Shown: positions 54,674 to 64,000 of the stretch, piece after piece | How the letters are laid out: each line of letters starts with the position of its first letter | Numbering within the stretch: position 1 is the first letter of the stretch | Origin: Sorghum bicolor | Lineage: Eukaryota > Streptophyta > Magnoliopsida > Poales > Poaceae | DNA length: 64,000 nucleotides | NCBI RefSeq assembly: GCF_000003195.3 | Contig: NC_012877.2 | Span: forward strand, 13,624,839-13,688,838 | Reading direction: 5' to 3' | Notes under the pieces: generated by a model | Told to the model about the DNA's origin: nothing | Seen by the model: only the letters and a program-made list of their open reading frames with translations | Databases searched by the model: none | Program-made: the position numbers and the translations under genes

Positions 54674-56079
54674 ATTACCCCCACACTTAGGCTTTTACTC
54701 GTCCCGAGAAAAAGGTTGGTTTTATCATACTGAGCAAATATTTAATGCATAACTTGGAAATTATATTATATAAAACTGATCTAGTCATCATGTACTATAG
54801 AAATTTAAAGTGTTTATCATGAATTCTATAGTTACTAAGAGTGGGATAGCTTAAGATAGATCACTCTCTTCCCTCAATTTCGTTTGCTGGAGAGTAAGTG
54901 AAGTTTGCAAATAAAACATAGCTTCAACCTTCTCTTATTTGTAGTGGCATCAATGATTATTAATTTGATGTTATGACTAGGGAGGGAAATATCATATTCC
55001 TGGATCAGACAAATTATTCACTTCCTTAGCATATTATGTATAGGAGGAATCATGAGCTCTCTTTTTTTATAAATCGAGGTTCCAGACACTTGTCCTTTTT
55101 TATTTCCTCGTGATCTATCTTTTTGAGGTTTCGAACACTTGTCCCTTTTTATTTCCTCGAATCTCTTTATGAAGAGCTCATGCCTCCTTTATAATAGTGC
55201 TTAAGAGAGTGCCTTACATTTTTATGTTATTTTTATGATACTAGGAATATGATAAATTTCTCTACCAAAGTCATATTAATAGAGTGATATTATTATTATT
55301 TGATTCCAATACAAAGAGAGGTGAAGCTGATTTGTTTTTACCTTTTTGAAAGAAAATCTCCAAAGACAAATTTTCAGGAACTGAATACTCTTTATTTTGC
55401 TATCTCTTTTTCCACAATAACTTAAGTAAACATGAAGTACTATAAACTTCGCAGCCATGATTCTAGAAAAGTGTTATACACTTTATTTTTCAAGTCACAG
55501 ATTAAATATTGTTTATTCTTTCTTAAAATATGTAATATGAAGAGTTACGATTCAGATGACAATTCAAAGATAAAATATATGCTATTATAATTTAAATAAC
55601 TCAAACCTGACCGTGACCGAAGCGGAGTGGGAAGGAGCAAATAGGGCACTGGCCGGCCCCACCTCTGGGCAGTGTGCGCCCTGCTTTGGTGTGTGCGATC
55701 TTAATTCGATTGCATTCTGAATTACGCTACTTTCCGACTGAATTTCCGTTTCATTATTGAGATGTGCCTCCCCTACACTTATTTTTTTTCCTGTATACTT
55801 TCCTGCGCAATATGTGGAGACAAACACATATAAAAGAAAATTTGAGAAAAAAGTAGATAAAATATAAGGCACTTTATTTATTCATGATGGTGATAGTTGA
55901 ACAAACGCTTTAACGATTGAGCTAACAACTGATCTAGCTCGATGGGCTTTAACCTAAGACTCAACTAACCTAACTAACTAGCCAAACCTAGCGGAATTGT
56001 GCCTTATTGATTGGTAACTGGGCAACTATGGCTGCCCTTTCTTGCTGAGGCCACGAATCTCTTCGTGCAGGGCTGCAAT
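54674..56079 (-). other. Element E 3' non-coding region with pre-PPT hairpin and AAGT stem-loops
   Basis: No gene in 1.4 kb. Next to the PPT is CTCG-GGA-CGAG (complement of 54698-54708). Two stem-loop units related to those of element C lie at 55075-55110 and 55124-55159 (complement: CGAGGAAATAAAAA-GGGAC-AAGT-GT...ACCTC). The ORFs 55276-55458 and 55585-55872 on the minus strand are unrecognised. Confidence 0.7.
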
Positions 56080-56730
56080 CTATGCCTCGAGCTTATCTTT
56101 ATCACTCCTAAGGCTGCGGATCAATTTGAAACTGATCCCTAGCTGCTTGTCCATGCCTTCAATCCGCTTGTCCCTTAGGTTGTTGGATTTCTCCATCTCT
56201 CTGACAATGTTAGATAGGCCTTCCAGCTTTTCATTAAGGGTGCGCAAGGTAGGAGCTAGCTGCTTGAGGGCTTTCTCCAATGCTAGTGCTGATGTAGTCC
56301 TCTTCCTAGGCTTAGGTGGTGGTGCGAGATGCTCGACGTAGCACACCTCGTTAGGGTTAGCCCTAACGCCTTGGATAACCGGACGAGCGGTGGTGTACTT
56401 AACATAGATTCGCTTTTCGTTCTTGTCGGTTTGGACCGACACGAGCCTCTCATTCTCCCTGGGTTGGAGAAGCGGAGTACCCTTGGGGATAGCGACCTGC
56501 TTCCTATTTGCAATTCCTTGCAGCAATTGCCTTGTAGGAGAAGGATCAGATGGTTCTTGCACGTAGTATGCTTGATCATAGCGCTGGGGCACAGTGGCGA
56601 CATGCTTTGGCGGCACAATGGCGAGAGACTTCGGTGGCACCACAGCAAGAGGCTTTGGTGGCACCACGGCGAGAGGCTTCGGCTAGGCAATGACGAGGGC
56701 CTTCGAGTCGTCAACTGCTTGGTCTGCCAT
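56080..56730 (-). pseudogene. Post-integrase ORF of element E (env position), Pro-rich repeats plus coiled coil
   Basis: ATG at 56730-56728; the frame is open to TAG/TGA near 56080 except for one stop, TAG at 56685-56683, 216 codons in total. Residues about 16-48 contain four copies of a VPPKxLAxV-like repeat. A basic middle section follows, and the last 70 residues form a heptad-rich coiled coil (LEKALKQLAPTLRTLNEKLEGL). Athila elements often carry an env-like ORF here, usually with membrane segments; none is visible. Its function is unknown and could be structural. The near-open frame suggests a recently coding gene. Confidence 0.55.
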
Positions 56731-57112
56731 TGCTAATAGATCTATACTAGAGAGCTTCTCAGGGGAAAGAGGTGGCTGGTTATGGGATACTATTGAGGAG
56801 GGTCTAGGTACATATTTATATGGGTTTTTAGAAGACGTGATAAGGACGAATTCAAGGCTCTACGGGATCCCTACGGAAGAATATCCGATTATGACTGGAT
56901 TATATGGGAATATCCATAGGAAGAGCGTAGAAGAACAAGGAACGAGAATCGGGACGATGGGTGACAGGGGGGCGCCGATCGGCCCCACCTAGGCGCCGGC
57001 CGGCCCCACCAGGGGCCCACTTTGGGTACCCTTCTGCGTGGTGCCTTTAGACTCTTTCTATTTTTTGTTAGACGTATTTTCAAATAAAATTTCGTACTAG
57101 AATAAATAGAAC
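56731..57112 (-). other. Spacer between integrase and the post-integrase ORF of element E
   Basis: 380 bp without an ORF of note; GC-rich around 56960-57030. Confidence 0.6.
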
Positions 57113-60000
57113 TTAATATGGTGGTAATTGAATAAATTCTATCTCATCAATTACTCCTAAATCAAATGGTTCTAAATAGAGTTTAAGTCGGTGTCCATTT
57201 ACCTTGAATAACATTCCTTCACTTGATTGTAGAGTCACTACTCCGTGTGGTGATGAATTCACGACAGTGAAAGGTCCTTCCCATTTGCTCCTCAATTTTC
57301 CAAGCCCGAATAATTTGAACCTAGAATTAAAAAGTAATACCTTATCTCCTGGTGCAAATTCCTTCTTCTTGATCCTCTTGTCATACGATCTCTTTGTTCG
57401 TTCTTTGTAGATCTTTGAATTGTGGTATGCCTTCTCTCTCCATTCTTCTAGTTCTGAAAATTGCATTTTTCTTTTCTCTCCAGCGGCTTCAAAATCCATA
57501 TTCCATCTTTTGATAGCCCAATGGGCTTTATGTTCTAACTCGACTGGCAAGTGACAAGTCTTACCATATACCAATTGATATGGGGACATACCCAAAGGTG
57601 TTTTATAAGCTGTCTGGTATGCCTATAGTGCATTTGGTAACTAATCCGTCCATAGAGTTCCCATCTCATTTACTGTTTTCTAGAGAATATTTTTGATTTG
57701 TTTATTTGATGTTTCTGCCTGGCCACTTGTCTGAGGATGATATGGAGTAGTGACATTATGTCGTATTCCTTGATTTTGTAGGTATAAGTGAAACTTTTTA
57801 TCAGTGAAGTGTGTTCCTCCATCACTTATAACCATCCTTGGTGTTCCAAACCTTGGAAATATAATCTCTTGAAACATCCTCTTTGAGTGTCTTGAGTCAG
57901 CCTTCTTGCATGGTATGGCTTCTACACACTTGGATACATAGTCAACTGCCACCAAAATGTACTCATAATTCCTTGATTTCACAAATGGTCCCATGTAATC
58001 AATTCCCCAAACATCAAAGAGCTATATCTGAAGATTGTTGGTGAGTGGCATAGCATCTCTAGTAGTGATATTTCCGTGCCTCTGACATGACCCACATCTT
58101 CGGATAAAATCTTTGGTGTCTTCATACATGGTTGGCTAGAAGAAACCACTCTGCCAAATTTTTGCATGAGTACGGAAAACTCCATGATAACCTCCATATG
58201 GTGATGAATGACATTTTTGTATGATCTGCATGCCCTCCTCCACTGGTACACATCTTCTAAGCAAGCCATGTGAGCATACCCAAAAGAGATAGGGTAGATC
58301 CCATAGGTGGAGACGACTTTCATAAATAAGCCTCTTTTTATTTTCTCCTGGTGATACGTATCCTGCAACCATAAAGTTGACAATATTCACATACCAAGGA
58401 TCTATCTTGGTCACTTTAAACATCATGTCATCTCTTAATGAGTCATTAATAGGTAACTCTTGAGGTTCTTTAAAATACATCCTAGACAAATGATCACCAA
58501 CAGGATTTTCTACACCTTTTCTATCTTTAATTTTCAAATCAAATTCTTGAAGTAATAAGATCCATCTTATTAGTCGTGGTTTAGCATCTTTCTTAGTGAG
58601 CAGATATTTAAGAGCAGTATGGTCAGAATAAACAATTATTTTAGCTCCAACTAAATAAGACCCAAATTTATCAATAGCAAAGACAACAACTAGAAGTTCT
58701 TTTTCAGCGGTTGCATAATTTAATTGTGCTTCTGTCATTGTTTTGCTAGCATAAGCAATTGCATGATGCATTTTATCTTTTGTTTGTCCTAAGACTGCGC
58801 CTATAGTATAATCACAAGCATCACACATAATTTTAAAAGGTAAAGACCAATCAGGGGGTTGAATGATTCGTGCTGATGTAAGTGCTTTCTTAAGAATACT
58901 AAATGATTCTAAGCATTCATCATCAAATTCAAAAGGTACATCCTTAGCTAACAATCTAGTCATTGGCCTAGCAATTTGTGAGAAATTTCTTATAAATCTA
59001 CGATAAAACCACAATGACCAAGAAAGCTTCGGATTCCTTTTATATTAACAGGTGGAGGTAGCTATTTAATTACTTCAATTTTAGCTTTATCTACCTCTAT
59101 ACCTCTTTCTGACACTAAGTGTCCTAACACTATTCTATCTCTAACCATAAAATGACATTTCTTCCAATTGAGGACTAAGTGTTTTTCTTCACATCTTTGC
59201 AAAACCTTATCTAGATTTTCCAAACTATCATCAAATTTTTTTCCATAAACTGAAAAATCATCCATAAAAACTTCCTTGATCTTTTCTATCATATCAAAAA
59301 ATATAGACATCATGCATCTTTGGAAAGAAGTGGTTGCATTGCATAATCCAAAAGACATTCTACGATAAGCATAAGTTCCATAGGGACATGTAAATGTGGT
59401 TTTGCTTTGATCATCAGGGTGGATAGGGATTTGGTGATATCTTGAATAACCATCAAGAAAACAAAAGAAAGAACGATTGGCTAAACGTTCTAGCATCTCA
59501 TCAAAGAAAGGTAGAGGAAAATGATCTTTCTTAGTTGCCTTGTTGAGTTTTCTATAATCTATGCACATTCGCCATCCATTGATAGTTCTTTAAGGTATTA
59601 ATTCATTTTTTATCGTTTCGAACAACTGTCATTCCTCCCTTTTTAGGTATAACTTGGACAGGACTTACCCACTCACTCTGGGGTACAGGATATATAATCC
59701 CTGCATGCAAAAGCTTTAAGACCTCTTTCTTTACTACATCTCTTCACATTCTGGAGTCTACGCTGAGGCTCTCTTGAAGGTGTAATTTCACGATTGGTTG
59801 GTATGCGATGAGTGCAGAGAATAGGGCTAATCCCTTTTAGGTCTTAGAGTGAATAACCAAAAGCAGCACAATATTTTTCTAAAATAGTTATTAGTTTATA
59901 AGTCTCCTCATTAGAGAGTTTATCACTTATAATCACCAGATATTTTTGATCATTATTTAGAAAAATATATTTAAGTCCAGAAGGTAGTGGTTTGAGCTCA
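57113..60000 (-). pseudogene. Element E reverse transcriptase, RNase H and integrase
   Basis: RT: 59568-59062 (MCIDYRKLNKATKKDHFPLPF, SFGLCNATTSFQRCM, FMDDFSVYG). RNase H: 59014-58136 ([46 protein letters not shown]). The integrase zinc domain is at about 58230-58080, the core at 57994-57680 ([36 protein letters not shown]) and the C-terminal part at 57595-57113 ([33 protein letters not shown]). Stops and frame changes separate these pieces at about 59040, 58135 and 57600-57680. No chromodomain follows, unlike element B. Upstream, 59569-59997 is a decayed RT N-terminal region in changing frames. Confidence 0.88.
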
Positions 60001-60534
60001 ATAGGAGGGAGGGTTAAGTGGCTCTAGCAATTCATCAAGAGGTTTAGGATCAGTAAGATCCTCTTCCTCTTCTTCGATGAAGAACTGTGTATCATCGTTG
60101 AAATCATGTTGATTAAAATTATCGAATTCGGATGACTTAACCTCTTCTATTGGATCTAATTCAGGAAGGGTTTCTGCTTTAACCTTTACTGTATTAGTTA
60201 TAGGCATTGAAAAACTAAATCCTTTCCCAAATTTAATATCTAGTTTACCATTACAACCTTCTTGAATAAGTCTNNNNNNNNNNNNNNNNNNNNNNNNNNN
60301 NNNNNNNNNNNNNNNNNNNNNNNNNNNNNNNNNNNNNNNNNNNNNNNNNNNNNNNNNNNNNNNNNNNNNNNNNATATAAAAATTTAGCAAAATGCGGAAA
60401 TCATTGAAAACACGATAAGGGGCACTCAAAACTCTTAAGCTAGGAATAATGTGTCCTAAGGAACTTTTTAATAATTTATTTGTAGGAATTAATGGTATGT
60501 CTTTCAAGAATTCTTTAGCAAAGGTATATGACAT
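59998..60534 (-). pseudogene. Element E protease region, interrupted by the 100-N gap
   Basis: A frame reading NVMSYTFAKEFLKDIPLI-type residues before the gap and an acidic tail after it (EEEEEDLTDPKPLDELLEPL) lies between gag and RT, where Athila protease is expected. The catalytic Asp motif itself is not seen. Frame continuity across the N run is unproven. Confidence 0.5.
60274..60373. other. Assembly gap (100 N)
   Basis: A fixed-size run of undetermined bases inside element E. Confidence 0.99.
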
Positions 60535-60648
60535 AATGTTGACTCCTACAACCGGATTATATAAAACTTCAAAAGGAATCTACTTGCAACTTTATAATAA
60601 CCGAGGGTGGATTAAAGCGAATTACTTCTGGAGATTTCTCGGATTCTA

Positions 60649-61579
60649 TTAACCAATCATCACCCAAATAAAGATTAATTCTCTTATAACTTCCCTAAGA
60701 AATTTTAAATCATCAGGATATGAGAAATTAGGTTTAAAATCTCTAGATTGTTGGGGTTGAATAATCTTATGATAAAGTGTAGTATTACCAAAATCATCAA
60801 AGAAATCATCCTCAATTTCAAATATCCATTCAGAATTTGGAGTTATCTCCGTCTCATTAGCTAATTCAACTATAGGTTGAGATGAATCAGGTAAATGTTT
60901 ATTTTTAGCTAACTGAGATTCTTCTTCTAACAACTCTTCTTTTTCTTCGGGGAGATCATTTAAAATATTAGTAAGAATAGTTTTAGCATAATCAACAGTA
61001 ATATGCATAAATGCTCCTCCCGAGGCTAGATTAAGATACTCTTGATTTTTATTGTTAAGGCCTAAAAAGAAATGTTGTAAGAGCATGGGTTCTCGAAAGT
61101 AAGATTAGGTCTAGAGTTTACAAAACTATCAAAACGATCCCAAGCCTTGCCTAGCGATTCCTTGTCTAGTTGTTTGAATCCTATAATTTCAAACCGAAGT
61201 TTAGCGACCTTTTCTAGTGGGAAGAATTTAATGCAAAACTCTTTTCGTAATATATCCCAGTCTCCTTGACTATTCCCAACCTGGCGATTATACCATTTCT
61301 TAGGTCGACCCGTTATTGAAAATGGAAAAGTTTCCATCTTAGAGTTTCATCGGCCATGCCCTTAATTTTTAGACATGAACATGTTTGCTCAAAATCAGCT
61401 AAGTGGGAATAGGGGTTTTCGCTAGAATTACTAGAAAAAATATGTTCTTGAACTAATTTAATTAGTCCCGGGCGTAGCTCATAGCCAGATGATGTGATAG
61501 GTTTAGAAGATTCCTTTGGCTGGAGGTACGATCCCGATGGTGCTCCATATTGATATAAAAGTTGAGATTTAATTTCCAT
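60649..61579 (-). pseudogene. Element E gag in three shifted frames
   Basis: Pieces at 61579-61313, 61337-61062 and 61086-60649 lie in three different frames, so at least two frameshifts occurred. Capsid-like phrases: ENPYSHLADFEQTCSCLKIKG, FSITGRPKKWY, QGDWDILRKEFCIKFFPLEKVAKLRFEI (broken here) and KESLGKAWDRF. Homologous to the gag of element C. Confidence 0.8.
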
Positions 61580-61653
61580 TATGTATTATATATTTTTTTT
61601 ATAAAAGGATAACTATAGACTAAGATAGACTATGTCAAAAATCAGCAAACCGC

Positions 61654-61669
61654 TCCCCGGCAACGGCGC
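61654..61669 (-). other. Element E primer binding site (tRNA-Asp type)
   Basis: On the minus strand GCGCCGTTGCCGGGGA, 10 bp inside the LTR boundary. One base differs from the tRNA-Asp complement in the preceding TGG (TAG here). Confidence 0.75.
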
Positions 61670-61679
61670 TAGAAATGCT

Positions 61680-62881
61680 TGTTGGTATAAATTAACTGCA
61701 CCATAATAATGATTATAATCAGATTATCCACAAGCACACAGATATATACTGATCAACACTTCACCAAGATTAACCCGGTTTTAATATCGAATCTAAAGGA
61801 ATAGTAGGTGATTTATGACTTAGCCTATAAGCTCTTAATCTAAGGGGGGCACAAACAATCTAGAAACTATTGAGGATGACGAAATACTAATGTACTCTAG
61901 TTCCAATAATCGGTATACTTTGTATAGTATCGTTTTATCGGGCAAGTAACCCAAATAGGGGAAGAATCAGAGTAATCCCCTACCAGGCACCTATAAGCCT
62001 ATCAATCCTACCAATGGGAAGTGGACTATAGAGGAATCAACGCAGCTATAAAGTCACCTACGTGAACTACCACTGTTTGGCTGATCAGGGGACATTCACA
62101 AGCAACCATAGCCCAGACACCACGTCTATGCTACGAATCACTACTCCGACCTAGGAGCTACCCAAATCGTAGTACTCAATATAATATGAGTTGCAAACCA
62201 AAGAACGAATACAAACAAGTTGCTTACTTGAATCAGAAGGGTAAATACAAAAGTACCTCAGAACACGGTTCTGGGCGAGGGAGCCGAATCTCGAAGAATA
62301 TAGTTCCTGAGGAAGCTTCGACAGGCCAGGACTCCTCTGAATCTCTACTCCACTACTCTATTTCTCTCTAATCTCTATCTTGATTGCTAGCCTAGATCTA
62401 GTGGATTTCTATCTAATGCTCTGGTTGATCTGGCCCCTCCCAGGGGGTCTTGCCTTTTATTTATAGCCTGGTGGGGTGAACGCGCGCCGTTGGATCAAAC
62501 CGACTTATCAAGTGGTTGAGATGGCTCCTCAGAGGCGGTGGAGAAAGCTTCCGGAAGGGAGGCGCGAGACCTAACCCTAGGGTCCTGCCGACGCTAGGGT
62601 GGGGCCGGCCGGCCACATCTGGCGGTGGCTTGTCCTCCCCTTGCGTCGGGTGTCTTCCAGAACGTTCCCGAATCCTCCGGTGTCATCCTTTCATTGCAGT
62701 TAAGTTTTGTGGCCGATTAGCACTTAAATCCCTCTTTTCAGCATTTTCTAGAATAATCTCTGAAAAACACAGAATATCCAAAACTTGTGGAAATTGTCAG
62801 TGATAACCATATTCTAATGGATATTCATTTCTGGTGGATAAATAAATGTTAATAAATTCTATAGGTTAACAAGTGTCAACA
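61680..62881 (-). repeat. Element E 5' LTR
   Basis: 1202 bp; many substitutions relative to 53461-54673. The TATA-like box is TATAAATA on the minus strand near 62458-62465. ORFs 62186-62371 and 62516-62803 lie antisense in it and are not genes. Confidence 0.9.
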
Positions 62882-62886
62882 ATGAC

Positions 62887-63120
62887 CAACCTATACACCC
62901 TAACACGCACAGCAGCAGCAGGCGCAGGTTCTCGAGCGTGGCACTGCCGAGTCGTCACCTATGGCGCGGCAAAACCTGCCACGTCACACAGGTTACGTGC
63001 CACGTCAGCGGCTCTGTCGTGCCACCATGCATGGCGCCAAAGGGGTTAGATTTGAAAAAAAGAAAATTTTCAGTGTAAAATCAAAAATAGTTTGCAAAAA
63101 GGGTTATCAATAAAAAATTC
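62887..63120. repeat. Right inverted repeat arm of the fold-back-like element
   Basis: The complement of the left arm (43419-43715): shared words GAGCCGCTGACGTGGCA and AAACTATTTTTGATTTT in inverted orientation. Confidence 0.6.
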
Positions 63121-63128
63121 AAAATTGT

Positions 63129-64000
63129 CTCCACTGAAATTAAAGGCTACAAAACATCTCTAGCAGCCTTCAACCCAATGGTGCGGCCACGATCAATCTG
63201 AGGCTTCAACATGAGGCTTCAACGCGCCTGCGATTCAGCGCTCCTCATGCCCTGCGGTGCCCCATGCCCACACTTGGCGACGACGGTTCGATTCTTGACA
63301 GAGTCTTTTTCCAATAAATAAAATTGAAACCCAATTCTCTCCTTCCTCATCGTGTCTTCCAACGATGACCGCGACTCCTCCGATTCACAAACGGAGCCGG
63401 GATGCAGCCTAGCTGCACAGGCGCCAGCCAAGGGCGCGGGGCCATGGCGGGCGGAGGCCGTCGCTGGCCTCGTGCTCAGGGCCCCGCTAGCACGGAAGGA
63501 GGAAGGAGGCAGCAGCCGGTTAGGCTAGCGGCGCCCGCGCCCCTTCCTCTCGGCGTGTAAGCCGGTGACCGGGCAGGCAGCGGCGGCCGCCGGCCAGACA
63601 GTGCCCGCGCCCGGCTCTCTCGCGAGCTCGTGCGGCGGCCCACAGCCAGATGGGGCGACAACGGCAGTAGCCAAGATCGCCCCACCCCCTCTCCCCTCCA
63701 CACATGCTAGGCGCTAGACCTACGCTGGGCGCGCCTGCTCCGCCTCGTGCACGACCAGCTGCTCGCCTGCTCGTCCTGCGGCGGCAAGATCTGGTGTCGG
63801 GTAGCTGGCGACGTACAACCTCTCCAAGGGCCACCCCCATTTCGAGGAGGCACCGATAAGATCTCTCTCATGTTCTCGGAATCTCTATTAGATGATCTGG
63901 CTGATATGCTTTTGCAGGGTACCCCTATCTACACATCCACCGCAGCAAAGAATTCCCTTATCTAATTTGTGGCGCCCGTGGTCCAGTACTGATGGATTTG
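63129..64000. other. GC-rich flank without a recognised gene
   Basis: 870 bp, GC-rich from 63180 to 63850. The ORF at 63747-63965 (+) contains CSSCGGKIWC, which could suggest a metal-binding fragment, but I recognise no family. It may be a gene fragment or the edge of a neighbouring gene. Confidence 0.3.

Larger units (their letters stand above)
52757..54841. repeat. Right copy of the 2.05-kb duplicated block
   Basis: It starts exactly at the end of element F's 3' LTR with GTAATACTTGG and corresponds to 44291-46337. It includes a longer TA run (53058-53095), a TAA run (53136-53194), and the 3' LTR of element E with 168 bp of interior. Confidence 0.8.
53461..62881 (-). mobile_element. Element E: Athila-clade Ty3/gypsy retrotransposon
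   Basis: The LTRs are 61680-62881 (5') and 53461-54673 (3'), with a perfect target duplication ATGAC (53456-53460 and 62882-62886). On the minus strand the order is tRNA-Asp PBS (61654-61669), gag, protease, RT with the FMDDFSVYG motif, RNase H, integrase (to 57113), an additional ORF in env position (56730-56080), a 1.4-kb non-coding tail and the PPT. FMDD, the Asp PBS and a post-integrase ORF are Athila characters. Frameshifts, stops and a 100-N gap break the coding region. The LTRs show clearly more differences than those of A or D, so the insertion is older. Confidence 0.9.
43419..63120. mobile_element. Fold-back-like element bounded by long inverted repeats, split by E, F and a local duplication
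   Basis: The left end (GAATTCTTTTATTTCTAACC...) and the right end read on the minus strand (GAATTTTTTATTGATAACC...) stay alignable for about 230-300 bp. Shared blocks include AAACTATTTTTGATTTT, CCATGCATGGTG, GAGCCGCTGACGTGGCA and GCGCCATAGGTGA. Flanks AAAATTAT (43411-43418) and AAAATTGT (63121-63128) may be a target duplication with one mismatch. Without later insertions the element would be under 2 kb and non-coding. The class is uncertain: MULE-like or fold-back. Confidence 0.5.

Noticed and set aside
63747..63965. CxxC-containing ORF at the right edge (CSSCGGKIWC)
   Set aside because: It is too short and unrecognised; left as a note in the flank entry.

Overview
The window is plant nuclear DNA, almost certainly from a grass, and I infer a panicoid such as the sorghum/sugarcane/Miscanthus group. 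Three things support this: grass-type Sirevirus, Tekay-chromovirus and Athila LTR retrotransposons; grass-type MITEs; and one split nuclear gene with short GT-AG introns. It looks like an intergenic retrotransposon nest beside a single-copy gene. The species cannot be fixed from sequence alone. Two runs of N (389 and 100 bases) mark assembly gaps.

Layout, left half (1-36124). Element B is a Tekay/Del-like chromovirus on the + strand, with 2.8-kb LTRs, an extra ORF before gag, and a C-terminal chromodomain. It has been opened twice. Element A is a non-autonomous gypsy-type element with 4.9-kb LTRs and only a 1.56-kb non-coding interior; it sits in B's 5' LTR and runs off the left edge. Element C is an Athila-like, pol-less, non-autonomous element on the + strand, inserted in B's gag. 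C is itself interrupted by element D, a Sirevirus (Ty1/copia) on the - strand that keeps a complete gag and a nearly complete pol. LTR similarity fits the nesting: A's LTRs look identical where both are visible, D's are very close, and C's and B's are more diverged.

Middle (36125-43400). A complete 13-exon leucine-rich-repeat (RNI-like) gene lies on the - strand. Its reading frame stays open across all exons (583 codons plus stop). It carries a Stowaway-like MITE in intron 2 and a MITE about 170 bp upstream of the ATG. Further out are a hAT-type insertion with a perfect 8-bp target duplication and a second MITE copy.

Right half (43400-64000). Inverted repeats at 43419-43715 and 62887-63120 bound a fold-back-like element made of AT-rich repeats. 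It was invaded by element E (Athila, - strand, target duplication ATGAC). Element F (Ty1/copia, + strand) lies in the same region. A 2.05-kb block (AT-rich repeats, an E LTR and 0.17 kb of E interior) occurs on both sides of F, next to an N gap, so the local structure is either a real duplication or an assembly or haplotype problem.

The most unusual signal is structural. Element F carries about twenty miniature hairpins whose arms differ from one to the next but stay complementary around a conserved NNGAA loop, mostly CTGAA. Smaller sets of arm-covarying stem-loops occur in the non-coding 3' parts of C and E. All four gypsy-type elements carry a related CTC(G/A)-GGGA-CGAG stem-loop immediately upstream of the polypurine tract. 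I do not know of a published description of the F hairpin family, and no search could be run here.
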